20,309 nt of DNA from Candidatus Saliniplasma halalkaliphilum (GCA_019594235.1 JAFDTG010000017.1:1-20309); one strand, 5' to 3'; positions 13,004-20,309 are shown, counted from the first letter of the stretch. Translations and numbers: made by a program. The notes: generated by a model not told the origin, from the letters alone.

Positions 13004-14371
13004 TCATAAAGGTGCGAATTCAGCCTTGAAATGTCCTAACAGCTTTGGTGCATATGTCCTTTTTAGACCTTTTATGGTTTCTCGATTCTCATATAATCTT
13101 ATAACCGACTCAGCAACATAATTCAATTGATTTAACGTATAAACCCTTCTAGGTATGGCTAACCTCATAGTTTCCATCTCGGCAGGGATTATATTACCTT
13201 CTTTATCTAGCTCTCCAAATGCACTTGTTCCCAACTCCACTCCGCGAATACCTGACTCTATGTAAAGTTGAACTGTAAGTGCCTGTGCAGGGAACTGTTC
13301 TTGAGGTACATTTGGGAGGAATGATTTTGCATCTATGAAAACTGCATGTCCTCCAGCGGGTTTGATTATAGGAACATCTGCTTCGATTAATCTATCTGCT
13401 AAAAATTGAACCTGTTGATGTCGATACCTTTGATACTCGTATGTAGTTGCTTCTTCTATACCTTTAGCCATGGCAGATAGTTCTCTACAGGCCATTCCTC
13501 CATAGGTTGGAAAACCTTCTATAATGATACCTAAATTTTCGCATCTTTCCTGTAAATCTTCATCTCTAACACCGATCAACCCACCGATGTTTACTAAACC
13601 CTCTTTTTTAGCACTAAAAGTGAAACCATCGGCGTAGGAGAACAATTCTTTGACTATTTCTCTTATGGATTTATCACTGTAGCCTTTTTCTCTTTCTTTT
13701 ATGAAATATGCATTTTCAGCGAACCTACATGCATCTAAGAAAAGTGGTAGATCATACTCATGTGCAATTTCCGATACATCCCTAATATTATCCATAGATA
13801 CAGGTTGTCCACCTCCAGTATTATTCGTGACAGTCAACATAATTACAGGTATTTTATCAGCACCTTTTTCTTCGATGAATTCACGTAGTTTTATAGTATC
13901 TAAATTACCCTTAAAATCCACTTTTTTATCTATATCATAAGCTTCGTCCCTGACTAAGTTCACCGGTGTTCCGCCCTTATGTTTTACGTTAGCTTTAGTG
14001 GTATCAAAATGCATGTTATTAGGTACAAAATCCCCGTCATTTACCAATACTGAAAATAAAATATTCTCTGCTGCTCTCCCCTGATGGACTGGAACAAATT
14101 TATCAAAACCAAATATCTCTTTAACTGTCTCTTCTAAAAGATAATAGGAATCACTACCAGCATAGGCTTGTTCCGTTTTGAACATCTCGCTCCATTGTTC
14201 ATCACTCATAGAAGAAGTACCAGAATCTGTGAGTAAATCAATGTAAACATCAGATGATCTAAGCTTAAAAACATTAAAGCCTGCATCTATTATTTTCTTT
14301 CTTCTCTCCTCTTTATCTAATTTCTTTAATGGTTCTACCATCTTGATTTTGAAGGGCTCCGGTTCGTTCAT
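13004..14371 (-). CDS. tnaA: Tryptophanase (tryptophan indole-lyase)
   Basis: A 455-residue PLP enzyme of the tryptophanase/tyrosine phenol-lyase family, which splits the aromatic amino acid to pyruvate, ammonia and indole or phenol. The PLP lysine is Lys256 in FSAKKEGLVNIGG; the cofactor partners FLDACRFAEN hold Asp213 and Arg216, and the HQGRAAE segment (96-102) is intact. At the position of the phenol-binding arginine of tyrosine phenol-lyase (motif MERG) this protein has VELG (378-381), close to VEIG of E. coli tryptophanase, so indole-lyase is favoured. NIGG after the lysine is shared with the phenol-lyases, so substrate should be tested. Pyruvate made here could feed Por. A TATA box at 14399-14410 is about 33 bases ahead. 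Confidence 0.85.
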   Translation of the reverse strand: MNEPEPFKIKMVEPLKKLDKEERRKKIIDAGFNVFKLRSSDVYIDLLTDSGTSSMSDEQWSEMFKTEQAYAGSDSYYLLEETVKEIFGFDKFVPVHQGRAAENILFSVLVNDGDFVPNNMHFDTTKANVKHKGGTPVNLVRDEAYDIDKKVDFKGNLDTIKLREFIEEKGADKIPVIMLTVTNNTGGGQPVSMDNIRDVSEIAHEYDLPLFLDACRFAENAYFIKEREKGYSDKSIREIVKELFSYADGFTFSAKKEGLVNIGGLIGVRDEDLQERCENLGIIIEGFPTYGGMACRELSAMAKGIEEATTYEYQRYRHQQVQFLADRLIEADVPIIKPAGGHAVFIDAKSFLPNVPQEQFPAQALTVQLYIESGIRGVELGTSAFGELDKEGNIIPAEMETMRLAIPRRVYTLNQLNYVAESVIRLYENRETIKGLKRTYAPKLLGHFKAEFAPL

Positions 14372-14398
14372 AGTCTCACAAAAAGTAATGAAAACAAC

Positions 14399-14410
14399 TA
14401 TAATTAATTT
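14399..14410 (-). promoter_or_regulatory. TATA-like box of tnaA
   Basis: The minus strand reads AATTAATTATAG. Transcription would begin near 14378, a few bases before the ATG. No leader-peptide or transcript attenuation region like that of the bacterial tna operon fits in this space. Confidence 0.35.
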
Positions 14411-14442
14411 TACCTAAAGTGAAACATGTATTTTTCTAACCT

Positions 14443-14454
14443 AAATTATAAATC
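14443..14454 (+). promoter_or_regulatory. TATA-like box of the UbiB-family gene
   Basis: The plus strand reads AAATTATAAATC, about 30 bases before the ATG at 14479, giving a nearly leaderless message that diverges from tnaA. Confidence 0.45.
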
Positions 14455-14478
14455 ACTCTTCCTGTCTTTTATAACCGG

Positions 14479-16116
14479 ATGAAAAGACGTACAAAGATAG
14501 ACCGTCTTAGAGAAATAGCTAAGATCCTACTAGAACATGGTCTCATCGACTTTATAGAAGAATTGGGGCTTGCTAGTTTCATCTCTAAAAAGAGGTTAGA
14601 AGAATCTCTTGAAGAAAAGATGAAAGAAACAAAAGCTGAGGATATAAGAGGACTTTTTGAAGATCTTGGACCTACCTTCATAAAATTAGGGCAATTTCTG
14701 GCTACGAGGCCAGACTTGGTTCCGCCACAATTTGCTAACGAATTGAATGAACTGCATGAGGAAGCGACACCGTTTTCTCCAGAAGTGGCAAAAAAGATTA
14801 TTGAAAAAGAATTAGGGAGCAATCTTTGCGATATTTTTGAGGACTTTTATAATTACCCTCTTGGTGCAGCTTCTATTGGACAGGTTCATGAGGCAACTCT
14901 TAAAACCGGTGAAGAAGTCGTTGTGAAGGTTCAAAGACCGGATATTAGAATAATGGTCCAGGCTGACATGGAATTGATTAAAAAGTTAGCTAAATTGATA
15001 GAGAGGCATATTCCACAAAGCGAAATGTACCATCCTGAAGAAACTATGAATGAGTTCCAAAAGATGCTTGAGAAGGAGATGGATTTTACAACAGAAGCAA
15101 GAAATGCACAAAAATTTTATGATGCATTCGAGGAGGATGACGACCTTAAAATTCCAAAAGTTTATTGGGAATATGTAACTAAAAAAGTGCTAGTTCTAGA
15201 AAATATAAAAGGTAAAAGTATAACAAAAGCTATTCATGGGGATTATCCGAAAGAGCTTAAGAAAAAATTAGCAACTGAAATGGCTAGAGCTATGTTGAAA
15301 CAATTTTTTATTCATGGTGTTTTTCACGCAGATCCATCTCCAGGAAATATCTTTTTCAAAGAAGATGGAACTTTAACATTAATCGACTTTGGAGCAATAG
15401 GAAGACTTTCTGATGAACGCAGAAAAAAATTAATCGATATGTTCATAGCCATGGCTAGAAACGACACAAAAAAGATCATGGATATTTTATTGGATATAGG
15501 AACGGCTCACGGTAAAATAGAAAAGAATGAATTAGAATGGGATATAGAAGATGTATTAGAGCTCTATAAAAGAAAAAGGGATATTTCGTTCCTAGAGGGA
15601 GCTAATGAAGAGATAATGAACATTGCATTAAAACATAATATCACATTACCTCCAAACTTCTTATTGATGGAAAGAGCATTGGTAGCTACTGAGGGAGTGT
15701 GCAGTGCTTTAGACCCTGAATTCGACTTCTTTGAAGCTTCAAAGCCAGTAATTAAAGAGATTATTAAACAAAGATATGGTCCAAAAGCACAAATAGATAA
15801 ATTATTAGGAACTGCAAAAGGATTTCATGAATTATTCTCTAAATTACCAGACCGGATGAACAATATTTTGGAAAGGATAGAGAACGAGGAATTATCTGTA
15901 GCTATAGAACATAAAGGATTGGATGATTTAGAATATACTTTTGAATTAGTATCAAATCGATTGAGTTTTACAATCATACTTGCATCGATTATAATCGGCT
16001 CTGCACTTCTCGTTCTTGCAACAGAACAACCTCTTTTTGGGCCCTACATATTTCTAGTATCTGTTATGATAGGTCTATGGTTGCTAGCCATCATTATTAA
16101 GAGAGGAAAATATTAA
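14479..16116 (+). CDS. ABC1/UbiB-family atypical protein kinase-like ATPase
   Basis: A 545-residue member of the UbiB/ADCK family. The family KxGQ motif is Lys69-Leu-Gly71-Gln72 (PTFIKLGQF); the alanine-rich loop is PLGAASIGQVHEA (127-139) with the ATP-site Lys150 (VVVKVQRP). EKEMDFTTEARNA (198-210) gives the ExD-like segment, HADPSPGN (283-290) is the catalytic loop and IDFGAIG (302-308) the metal-binding DFG. Two hydrophobic segments near the C-terminus (about 495-540, LASIIIGSALLVLA and IFLVSVMIGLWLLAIII) anchor it in the membrane with the kinase domain in the cytoplasm. In other organisms these proteins support isoprenoid quinone or lipid metabolism; no quinone gene is nearby here. The sole gene of its unit. 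Confidence 0.93.
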   Translation: MKRRTKIDRLREIAKILLEHGLIDFIEELGLASFISKKRLEESLEEKMKETKAEDIRGLFEDLGPTFIKLGQFLATRPDLVPPQFANELNELHEEATPFSPEVAKKIIEKELGSNLCDIFEDFYNYPLGAASIGQVHEATLKTGEEVVVKVQRPDIRIMVQADMELIKKLAKLIERHIPQSEMYHPEETMNEFQKMLEKEMDFTTEARNAQKFYDAFEEDDDLKIPKVYWEYVTKKVLVLENIKGKSITKAIHGDYPKELKKKLATEMARAMLKQFFIHGVFHADPSPGNIFFKEDGTLTLIDFGAIGRLSDERRKKLIDMFIAMARNDTKKIMDILLDIGTAHGKIEKNELEWDIEDVLELYKRKRDISFLEGANEEIMNIALKHNITLPPNFLLMERALVATEGVCSALDPEFDFFEASKPVIKEIIKQRYGPKAQIDKLLGTAKGFHELFSKLPDRMNNILERIENEELSVAIEHKGLDDLEYTFELVSNRLSFTIILASIIIGSALLVLATEQPLFGPYIFLVSVMIGLWLLAIIIKRGKY

Positions 16117-16380
16117 CGGAAGAATATATCTTATTATGTCAATTTACACCCTGCTTACTGCTGTAATTCATTGATTATCTCGTCTATCAGTTTTATCGCT
16201 TCTTTCCTTTTTTTACACATTAGTATCACTTACGTCATTTTGTTACTATTTCTCCCGCCATATATAGTTCATATAAATAATTTTTGTATGATAGTTTATG
16301 AAAAGCATTAAAATATTCGTTATATATGGGAGATAAATAAATTATAAATAGAATATGGTTGAATATGAAGATGATTAATT
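16117..16380. other. 264-base gap with mirrored promoter-like elements and a possible mini-ORF
   Basis: No confident gene is seen. The left part holds a leftward 21-codon frame (16155-16220, MCKKRKEAIKLIDEIINELQQ on conceptual translation) with a TATA-like TTATTTATATG near 16270-16281. The right part holds the nicotinate phosphoribosyltransferase promoter. TTTCTCCCGCCATATATA (16249-16266) and TATATATGGGAGATAAA (16321-16337) are near-mirror copies of each other. Confidence 0.5.
16339..16351 (+). promoter_or_regulatory. TATA box of the nicotinate phosphoribosyltransferase gene
   Basis: The plus strand reads AAATTATAAATAG, about 36 bases before the ATG at 16381, giving a leader of about ten bases without a clear ribosome-binding site. 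Confidence 0.4.
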
Positions 16381-17580
16381 ATGAATCGATTCCATATAGC
16401 TAGTGAAGAAGACATACTTTCCGGTAAAACTACAGACGTTTATTTTGAAAATACTATGGAAATATTCGAGAAAAAAGGAGTGGGCGATGAAAACGTTGTC
16501 GCTGAGTTTACTACTTCGTCATTACCAAAAGATTGGGGATGGGGTATATTTATAGGGCTTGATGAGGTTTTAAATTTTGTAGAAGGTAAAGATTTAGATT
16601 TGTATTCAATTCCGGAGGGGACGGTTTTTAGAGCCAAGGGGACAAATGGGGTTTACACTCCTATAATGTTCATAGAAGGACCCTATGATGAATTTTGCAA
16701 ATATGAAACACCTATGTTGGGCTGCATCTGCCATGCTTCAGGTGTTGCTACGAAATCAGCTAGAGTGAAACTTGCAGCAGGCGATTGTCAAGTTATGTCT
16801 TTTGGTATCAGAAGAATGCACCCAGGTATTGCTCCCGTCATTGATAGAGCAGCTTTCATTGGTGGCTGCGATTCTATTTCATGTATATTAGGGGCTGAAG
16901 AAGTTGGAATCAAACCAACTGGAACCATGCCCCACTCGCTATCGATAATTTTTGGGGATCCAAAGGAAGCTTTCAAGGCCTTTGACGAAACACTTTCTGA
17001 AGATATATCGAGAATCGCTCTTGTGGATACTTATCATGATGAAAAAATGGAGTCTATGATGGCCTATGATGCAATGGGTGACAAACTTTTTGGTGTGAGA
17101 TTAGACACGCCATCTTCTAGGAGAGGAGATTTAGTTAGAATAGTTCAAGAAGTAAAATGGGAATTTGAAGCTAGAGGAATCAATGCAAAGATTATAACCT
17201 CAGGAGGCATGAATGAATTCTCAATACCTGAGTTAAAAAATGCAGGTGTAGATGCATTCGGTGTTGGAACAAGTATTTCTAATTCTAGGACTATCAATTT
17301 TGCCATGGATATCGTTGAAAAAGAAGGTGAACTCGTTGCAAAAAGAGGGAAATACAGTGGTAAAAAACAAGCATTTAGATGTCCCTCCTGTTTCAACTAC
17401 AAGATGAAACCATGGAAGGGAAGACATAAACAGCCTATATGTGACTGTGGAGATACAATGTCCCCTATGTTAGAAAAGTTCGTTGAAAACGGAAATATTA
17501 TAAAGGATTATCCGAACCCGAAAGATATAAAAGCAAGAGTCAATCTCCAGTTGGATAAATTGAAAGCGGATTGGATATGA
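16381..17580 (+). CDS. pncB: Nicotinate phosphoribosyltransferase, archaeal zinc-knuckle type
   Basis: A 399-residue enzyme that joins nicotinate to PRPP, giving nicotinate mononucleotide for NAD salvage. Family signatures are KTTDVYFENT (16-25), HASGVATKSAR (118-128) and FGIRRMHPG (141-149), which line the active site, TGTMPHSL (180-187), GVRLDTPSSRRGD (238-250) and the barrel strand IITSGGMNE. The C-terminus carries four cysteines (334, 337, 354, 356) in a zinc-knuckle-like module, as in the Thermoplasma acidophilum enzyme. Length and order match archaeal members and it is complete. It stands alone behind its own promoter. A quinolinate phosphoribosyltransferase is related in fold, but the motifs point to nicotinate. 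Confidence 0.92.
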   Translation: MNRFHIASEEDILSGKTTDVYFENTMEIFEKKGVGDENVVAEFTTSSLPKDWGWGIFIGLDEVLNFVEGKDLDLYSIPEGTVFRAKGTNGVYTPIMFIEGPYDEFCKYETPMLGCICHASGVATKSARVKLAAGDCQVMSFGIRRMHPGIAPVIDRAAFIGGCDSISCILGAEEVGIKPTGTMPHSLSIIFGDPKEAFKAFDETLSEDISRIALVDTYHDEKMESMMAYDAMGDKLFGVRLDTPSSRRGDLVRIVQEVKWEFEARGINAKIITSGGMNEFSIPELKNAGVDAFGVGTSISNSRTINFAMDIVEKEGELVAKRGKYSGKKQAFRCPSCFNYKMKPWKGRHKQPICDCGDTMSPMLEKFVENGNIIKDYPNPKDIKARVNLQLDKLKADWI

Positions 17581-17623
17581 TGCGCCCCTACTTATGGTAA
17601 AAGTATTAATTTCTAAAGGGGTA

Positions 17624-17636
17624 AGATATTAATATG
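17624..17636 (+). promoter_or_regulatory. TATA-like box of the eL42-eS27-aIF2-alpha operon
   Basis: The plus strand reads GATATTAATATGC, about 32 bases before the eL42 ATG at 17662. A second AT-rich stretch at 17600-17612 is an alternative. Confidence 0.3.
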
Positions 17637-17661
17637 CAATCTACTTATGAGGCGAATCAGT

Positions 17662-17940
17662 ATGAAAAAACCACGTAAAATAAAGGATTATTGTCCGAGT
17701 TGCGATACGCATACAGAGATGGAGTTATCCAAAGGTAAGAATAGACCTGGAAGCGAATTACGGAAGGGTCAAAGAAGATTCAGAAGAGTTACATCTGGAT
17801 ACGGTGGCTTTCCATGGTCTAAACCTTCAGGTGCCGGAAAACCAGTAAAGAGAGTTTACCTAAAATTCACCTGTACGGAATGCGGAAAAACATGGCAGAA
17901 AAAAGGCAAAAGATCTAGAAGATTCGAATTTAAAGAATAA
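17662..17940 (+). CDS. rpl44e: 50S ribosomal protein eL42 (L44e)
   Basis: A 92-residue E-site protein of the large subunit. It opens MKKPRKIKDYCPSC and carries two zinc-binding pairs, Cys11-x2-Cys14 and Cys71-x2-Cys74 (TCTECGKTWQ), with the conserved loop GYGGFPWSKPSGAGKPVKR between them that faces the tRNA CCA end. An earlier ATG at 17647 would add five residues not found in the family. It is the first gene of the widespread archaeal set eL42, eS27, aIF2-alpha. Confidence 0.97.
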   Translation: MKKPRKIKDYCPSCDTHTEMELSKGKNRPGSELRKGQRRFRRVTSGYGGFPWSKPSGAGKPVKRVYLKFTCTECGKTWQKKGKRSRRFEFKE

Positions 17941-17954
17941 ACTGGTGATAACAT

Positions 17955-18143
17955 ATGAAGAATAAAAAAACTCAAAAATCATTTGTAAAAGTTAAATGTG
18001 AAGATTGTGGTAATGAACAGATAACCTTTCTCACAGTTTCATCTCTAGTGAGTTGTAATGTTTGTGGAGCTAAATTAGCTGAGCCTACTGGTGGCATCGC
18101 AGATTATAAAGGTGAGCTAATAGATTTAGAAGAGGAAGAATAA
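17955..18143 (+). CDS. rps27e: 30S ribosomal protein eS27
   Basis: A 62-residue zinc-ribbon protein of the small subunit. The zinc ligands are Cys15-x2-Cys18 and Cys34-x2-Cys37, and the family signature CNVCGAKLAEPTGG follows. Length is normal for archaea. GGTGATAAC lies just before the ATG, 14 bases after the eL42 stop. The last base of its TAA stop is the first base of the aIF2-alpha ATG, so the two are translationally coupled. Confidence 0.97.
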   Translation: MKNKKTQKSFVKVKCEDCGNEQITFLTVSSLVSCNVCGAKLAEPTGGIADYKGELIDLEEEE

Positions 18144-18925
18144 TGGCAGAGGATTATGAATGGCCCAGCGATGGTGAATTGGTTATAGGTCACGTGAAAT
18201 CAGTTAAGGATTTTGGTGCGTTTCTTGAGCTTGAAGAATATGATGATAAAGAAGGGTTCATTCATATATCTGAGATTTCGTCTGGATGGGTTAAAAGAAT
18301 TAAAGATTACATCCGAGAGGGAGAAAAAAGAGTTTGTAAAGTTTTGAATGTTGATCGTTCAAAAGGACATATAGATCTTTCTTTAAAACAAGTAAATGAG
18401 CATCAGAAAAGAGAGAAAATACAAGCTTGGAAAAATCAGAAAAAAGCTGAAAAATTACTACAGATCGTGGCAGATGAACTAAACTGGGATCTAGATAGAT
18501 GTTATGATGAATTCGGTTTGAACTTGAGTGAAGAATTCGGTAGTTTATATCAAGCATTCGAAGAAACTACAATAAATTCTGATAAATTAAAAGAAAGAGG
18601 ATTTGAAGGTGAATGGATAGAACCATTTGTCGATATTGCAAAAGATAACATTTCCCCACCTTATATAAACATCTCAGGATATGTTGAATTAACATCACCT
18701 AATCCAGATGGCATAGAAGACATAAAATACGCACTTTCTGCTTTTGAGGATACTGAAGATGCACAAATGGATGTAGATTATATCGCTTCGCCAAAATATA
18801 GAGTTAACATTCAGTCTGACGATTATAAAATTGCCGAAGAAACCTTCAAAACCCAGGCAAAAGAATCCATCAAAATGATAGAAGAAAAGGGTGGTAGTGG
18901 TAAGTTTTATAGAGAAAAAGATTGA
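18143..18925 (+). CDS. eif2a: Translation initiation factor aIF2, alpha subunit
   Basis: A 260-residue subunit of the heterotrimer that delivers initiator Met-tRNA to the small subunit. Residues 1-87 form the S1/OB domain (GELVIGHVKSVKDFGAFLEL, GFIHISEISSGWVKRIKDY, VDRSKGHIDLSLKQV). A helical domain (about 88-170) and an alpha-beta domain that contacts aIF2-gamma (about 172-260, ending FKTQAKESIKMIEEKGGSG) follow. The sequence is full length. In many euryarchaea nop10 follows this gene; here the next gene is queH on the other strand, 14 bases away, and no nop10-like frame is present. Confidence 0.96.
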   Translation: MAEDYEWPSDGELVIGHVKSVKDFGAFLELEEYDDKEGFIHISEISSGWVKRIKDYIREGEKRVCKVLNVDRSKGHIDLSLKQVNEHQKREKIQAWKNQKKAEKLLQIVADELNWDLDRCYDEFGLNLSEEFGSLYQAFEETTINSDKLKERGFEGEWIEPFVDIAKDNISPPYINISGYVELTSPNPDGIEDIKYALSAFEDTEDAQMDVDYIASPKYRVNIQSDDYKIAEETFKTQAKESIKMIEEKGGSGKFYREKD

Positions 18926-18930
18926 AAATA

Positions 18931-18941
18931 TTTATTTTTTT
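18931..18941 (+). terminator. Oligo-T terminator after aIF2-alpha
   Basis: TTTATTTTTTT starts five bases after the aIF2-alpha stop and runs two bases into the convergent queH gene. It suits archaeal oligo-T termination of the eL42-eS27-aIF2-alpha message. Confidence 0.4.
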
Positions 18942-19479
18942 ACTCTATTATTTTCTTTTCGTATCTATCCCTTTCACTAAAAATACATCCGCAGTATCCT
19001 TGTTTATAGAGATTTAGTTTATTAGCTAACTCATGACTTTTATAGAATCCATCGGTCAAATCCTTATAAATAAATTCGATATCGTTTTTCTTCCCTTCAT
19101 CTTTGCCAATTTTTTTGATCAAGTCATGATCCTGGTAGGGGGATATTGTCAATGTAGTGGTAAAAGCATCGTAACCCTTTTTTTTCGCAATTTGTGCCGT
19201 TTTAGATAACCTAAATTTGTAACAAAATTGACATCTCGATTTTGCTTTTAATGCCCCTTCTAAAAACATTCCAAGGTCATATTCATCCACATATATTACA
19301 TCCATTTCGGTTTTCTTCTGAAAGTCAATCATTGCTCTCAATCTTTTTTCATATTCTTTGAATGGATGGATATTAGGATTATACCAGAGTACAGTTATTT
19401 CCCCATTATATTGATCTCTGAAATATTTATGGGTATAAGTTAAACATGGTGCACAACATGCGTGAATTAATAAGCTCAT
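18940..19479 (-). CDS. queH: Epoxyqueuosine reductase QueH (DUF208)
   Basis: A 179-residue protein with every hallmark of QueH: HACCAPC (6-12), LWYNPNIHPFKEYEKR (31-46), SRCQFCYKFRL (81-91), FTTTLTISPYQDHDLI (106-121), and DGFYKSHELANKLNLYKQ with GYCGCIFSE (161-169). Cysteines 8, 9, 83 and 86 are the likely cluster ligands, and 12, 163 and 165 also match the family. QueH carries out the last step of queuosine synthesis in bacteria that lack QueG. Archaea are known for archaeosine at tRNA position 15 rather than queuosine, so its substrate here is an open question. GATGAGGTG precedes the ATG, and the RING-like gene ends 20 bases upstream, so they probably share a message. Confidence 0.9.
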   Translation of the reverse strand: MSLLIHACCAPCLTYTHKYFRDQYNGEITVLWYNPNIHPFKEYEKRLRAMIDFQKKTEMDVIYVDEYDLGMFLEGALKAKSRCQFCYKFRLSKTAQIAKKKGYDAFTTTLTISPYQDHDLIKKIGKDEGKKNDIEFIYKDLTDGFYKSHELANKLNLYKQGYCGCIFSERDRYEKKIIE

Positions 19480-19499
19480 TTATAACACCTCATCCGAAT

Positions 19500-20282
19500 T
19501 TATATTCTTAGAGCTACTCTTTTAGAAGCTTTTTTATCTTCTTTTGCTTTCTTTTCTTTTTCTTCTAAAGTAAATTCCAATCCGCAATCTGGACATTCCT
19601 CTTTACGCTCCCCACAAAGTTTATGATAAGTCGAACTGCAATCACAGATTATAACATCAAGTCCTTTTTTGATTTCACCTTTACATATACCACATTTCTC
19701 TTCTCCTGTGGCATTTACCACTTTAAATTCTCCTTCATTTACCTCAACCTCTAGTTCACAAGTTATATCTTTATTATCAAAAATTCTAGTTCCAACACCT
19801 TTGATCACTATCTTATCTTTTATAGGTTTGATTTTCGATTCAATCTCGAAATTTTTATTTGCTTTTAACATAGAAGGCAATTCTAAATCTTTATAATCAG
19901 CCCCATCAATATCCAGGGAAGGAGATTTAGCTACTCCTCCTCCAGTATTCTTTAGCAATATTTGCACTTTATTCCACTTATTAAGCCTGAGTCTTTTATT
20001 TAATTCAAGTTCTATTTTAGGACTATATGGTGCCAATCTTTCTTCTATTTCATATAATGCTTCTTTTGCTTTATCACTTGCCTTTTTAATATCGTCGTCT
20101 TTTAACTTCCTTGCTTCCTCAATGATATCCTTAGTTTCGCTGACATCTGTTCCAAATTTACTAGCTTTTTTAACAAGTTTAGAAGCTTCATCCACATATT
20201 GTTCATACTCTTCGAGATGCTTTCCACCATATTCTTCTTTAGCTTTAGCTAGAAGATCAAATACCTCCAAAATATTGCCCAT
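19500..20282 (-). CDS. Helical/beta-domain protein with C-terminal RING-like zinc finger
   Basis: A 260-residue cytoplasmic protein in three parts. Residues 1-85 are helical and charged, likely a coiled-coil bundle. Residues 88-190 form an immunoglobulin-like beta domain (NKWNKVQILLKNTGGG resembles CARDB-type or similar sandwiches). Residues 197-233 are a compact two-zinc finger: Cys197-x2-Cys200-x12-Cys213-x-Cys215-x4-His220-x2-Cys223-x6-Cys230-x2-Cys233. This C4HC3 order is that of RING-CH/PHD cross-brace fingers. A Lys-rich tail (EEKEKKAKEDKKASKR) follows. It leads a two-gene unit with queH, and a TATA-like ATAAATAAAGC lies at the right edge of the window. Role unknown; a ubiquitin-like ligase or a scaffold are both possible. 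Confidence 0.7.
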   Translation of the reverse strand: MGNILEVFDLLAKAKEEYGGKHLEEYEQYVDEASKLVKKASKFGTDVSETKDIIEEARKLKDDDIKKASDKAKEALYEIEERLAPYSPKIELELNKRLRLNKWNKVQILLKNTGGGVAKSPSLDIDGADYKDLELPSMLKANKNFEIESKIKPIKDKIVIKGVGTRIFDNKDITCELEVEVNEGEFKVVNATGEEKCGICKGEIKKGLDVIICDCSSTYHKLCGERKEECPDCGLEFTLEEKEKKAKEDKKASKRVALRI

Positions 20283-20309
20283 TTTTAAATTGGCGTTAGC
20301 TTTATTTAT

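Noticed and set aside
14469..14822. Minus-strand open frame inside the UbiB-family gene
   Set aside because: It is Ser/Phe-rich, as antisense frames of this AT-rich coding DNA are, and the plus strand holds conserved UbiB motifs.
16155..16220. 21-codon mini-ORF as a confirmed gene
   Set aside because: Too short to judge by coding character; kept only as part of a regulatory observation.
1..20309. CRISPR arrays, insertion sequences, tRNA or rRNA genes
   Set aside because: No regularly spaced repeats, transposase motifs with terminal repeats, cloverleaf-like segments or rRNA signatures were seen on reading both strands.

Overview
The window is archaeal and AT-rich (sampled lines mostly 33-37% GC). 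The evidence is the gene content: an archaeal-type threonyl-tRNA synthetase with its own editing domain, ribosomal proteins eS17, eL42 and eS27, aIF2-alpha, the KEOPS subunit Pcc1, a four-subunit pyruvate:ferredoxin oxidoreductase and a zinc-knuckle nicotinate phosphoribosyltransferase. TATA-like boxes about 25 bases before many start codons suggest leaderless first genes. Downstream genes in operons carry GGTGA/GAGG ribosome-binding sites. I would place it among the Euryarchaeota in the broad sense, perhaps a low-GC Thermoplasmatota or a mildly halophilic relative, but the lineage is not fixed by what can be seen.

Layout. 1-270: a leftward open frame cut by the window edge. 271-2130 (minus): operon of flavodoxin, nitroreductase and a ThiI-like THUMP protein whose PP-loop is destroyed. 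2223-2646: pcc1 (plus) ending against eS17 (minus). 2741-5097 (minus): eight-cysteine zinc-finger protein, one-pass membrane protein and ThrRS, read together. 5191-6097 (plus): RlmE rRNA methyltransferase and a small conserved-looking orphan. 6110-6172: a nested, two-way terminator. 6177-9085 (minus): porCDAB. 9244-10032 (plus): a divergent adenylate kinase. 10043-10830 (minus): a DUF134 regulator and a DUF5320 protein, the latter behind a strong inverted-repeat operator. 10927-12308 (minus): macro-domain protein and radical SAM enzyme in a patch of raised GC. 12355-12993: amphi-Trp protein and ArsR-like regulator, divergent. 13004-14371 (minus): tryptophanase. 14479-16116 (plus): ABC1/UbiB kinase. 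16381-17580 (plus): nicotinate phosphoribosyltransferase. 17662-18925 (plus): eL42-eS27-aIF2-alpha. 18940-20282 (minus): a helical/beta/RING-like zinc protein and QueH.

The genes mostly serve information processing (tRNA charging and modification, ribosome, initiation) and anaerobic carbon metabolism. Tryptophanase yields pyruvate that Por can oxidise to acetyl-CoA with ferredoxin reduction. No CRISPR array, insertion sequence, tRNA or rRNA gene was recognised. The points most worth following are the RING-like and FYVE-like zinc proteins tied to tRNA-related genes, the inverted repeat around the DUF5320 TATA box, the PP-loop-less ThiI relative, the odd adenylate kinase and the presence of QueH in an archaeon.
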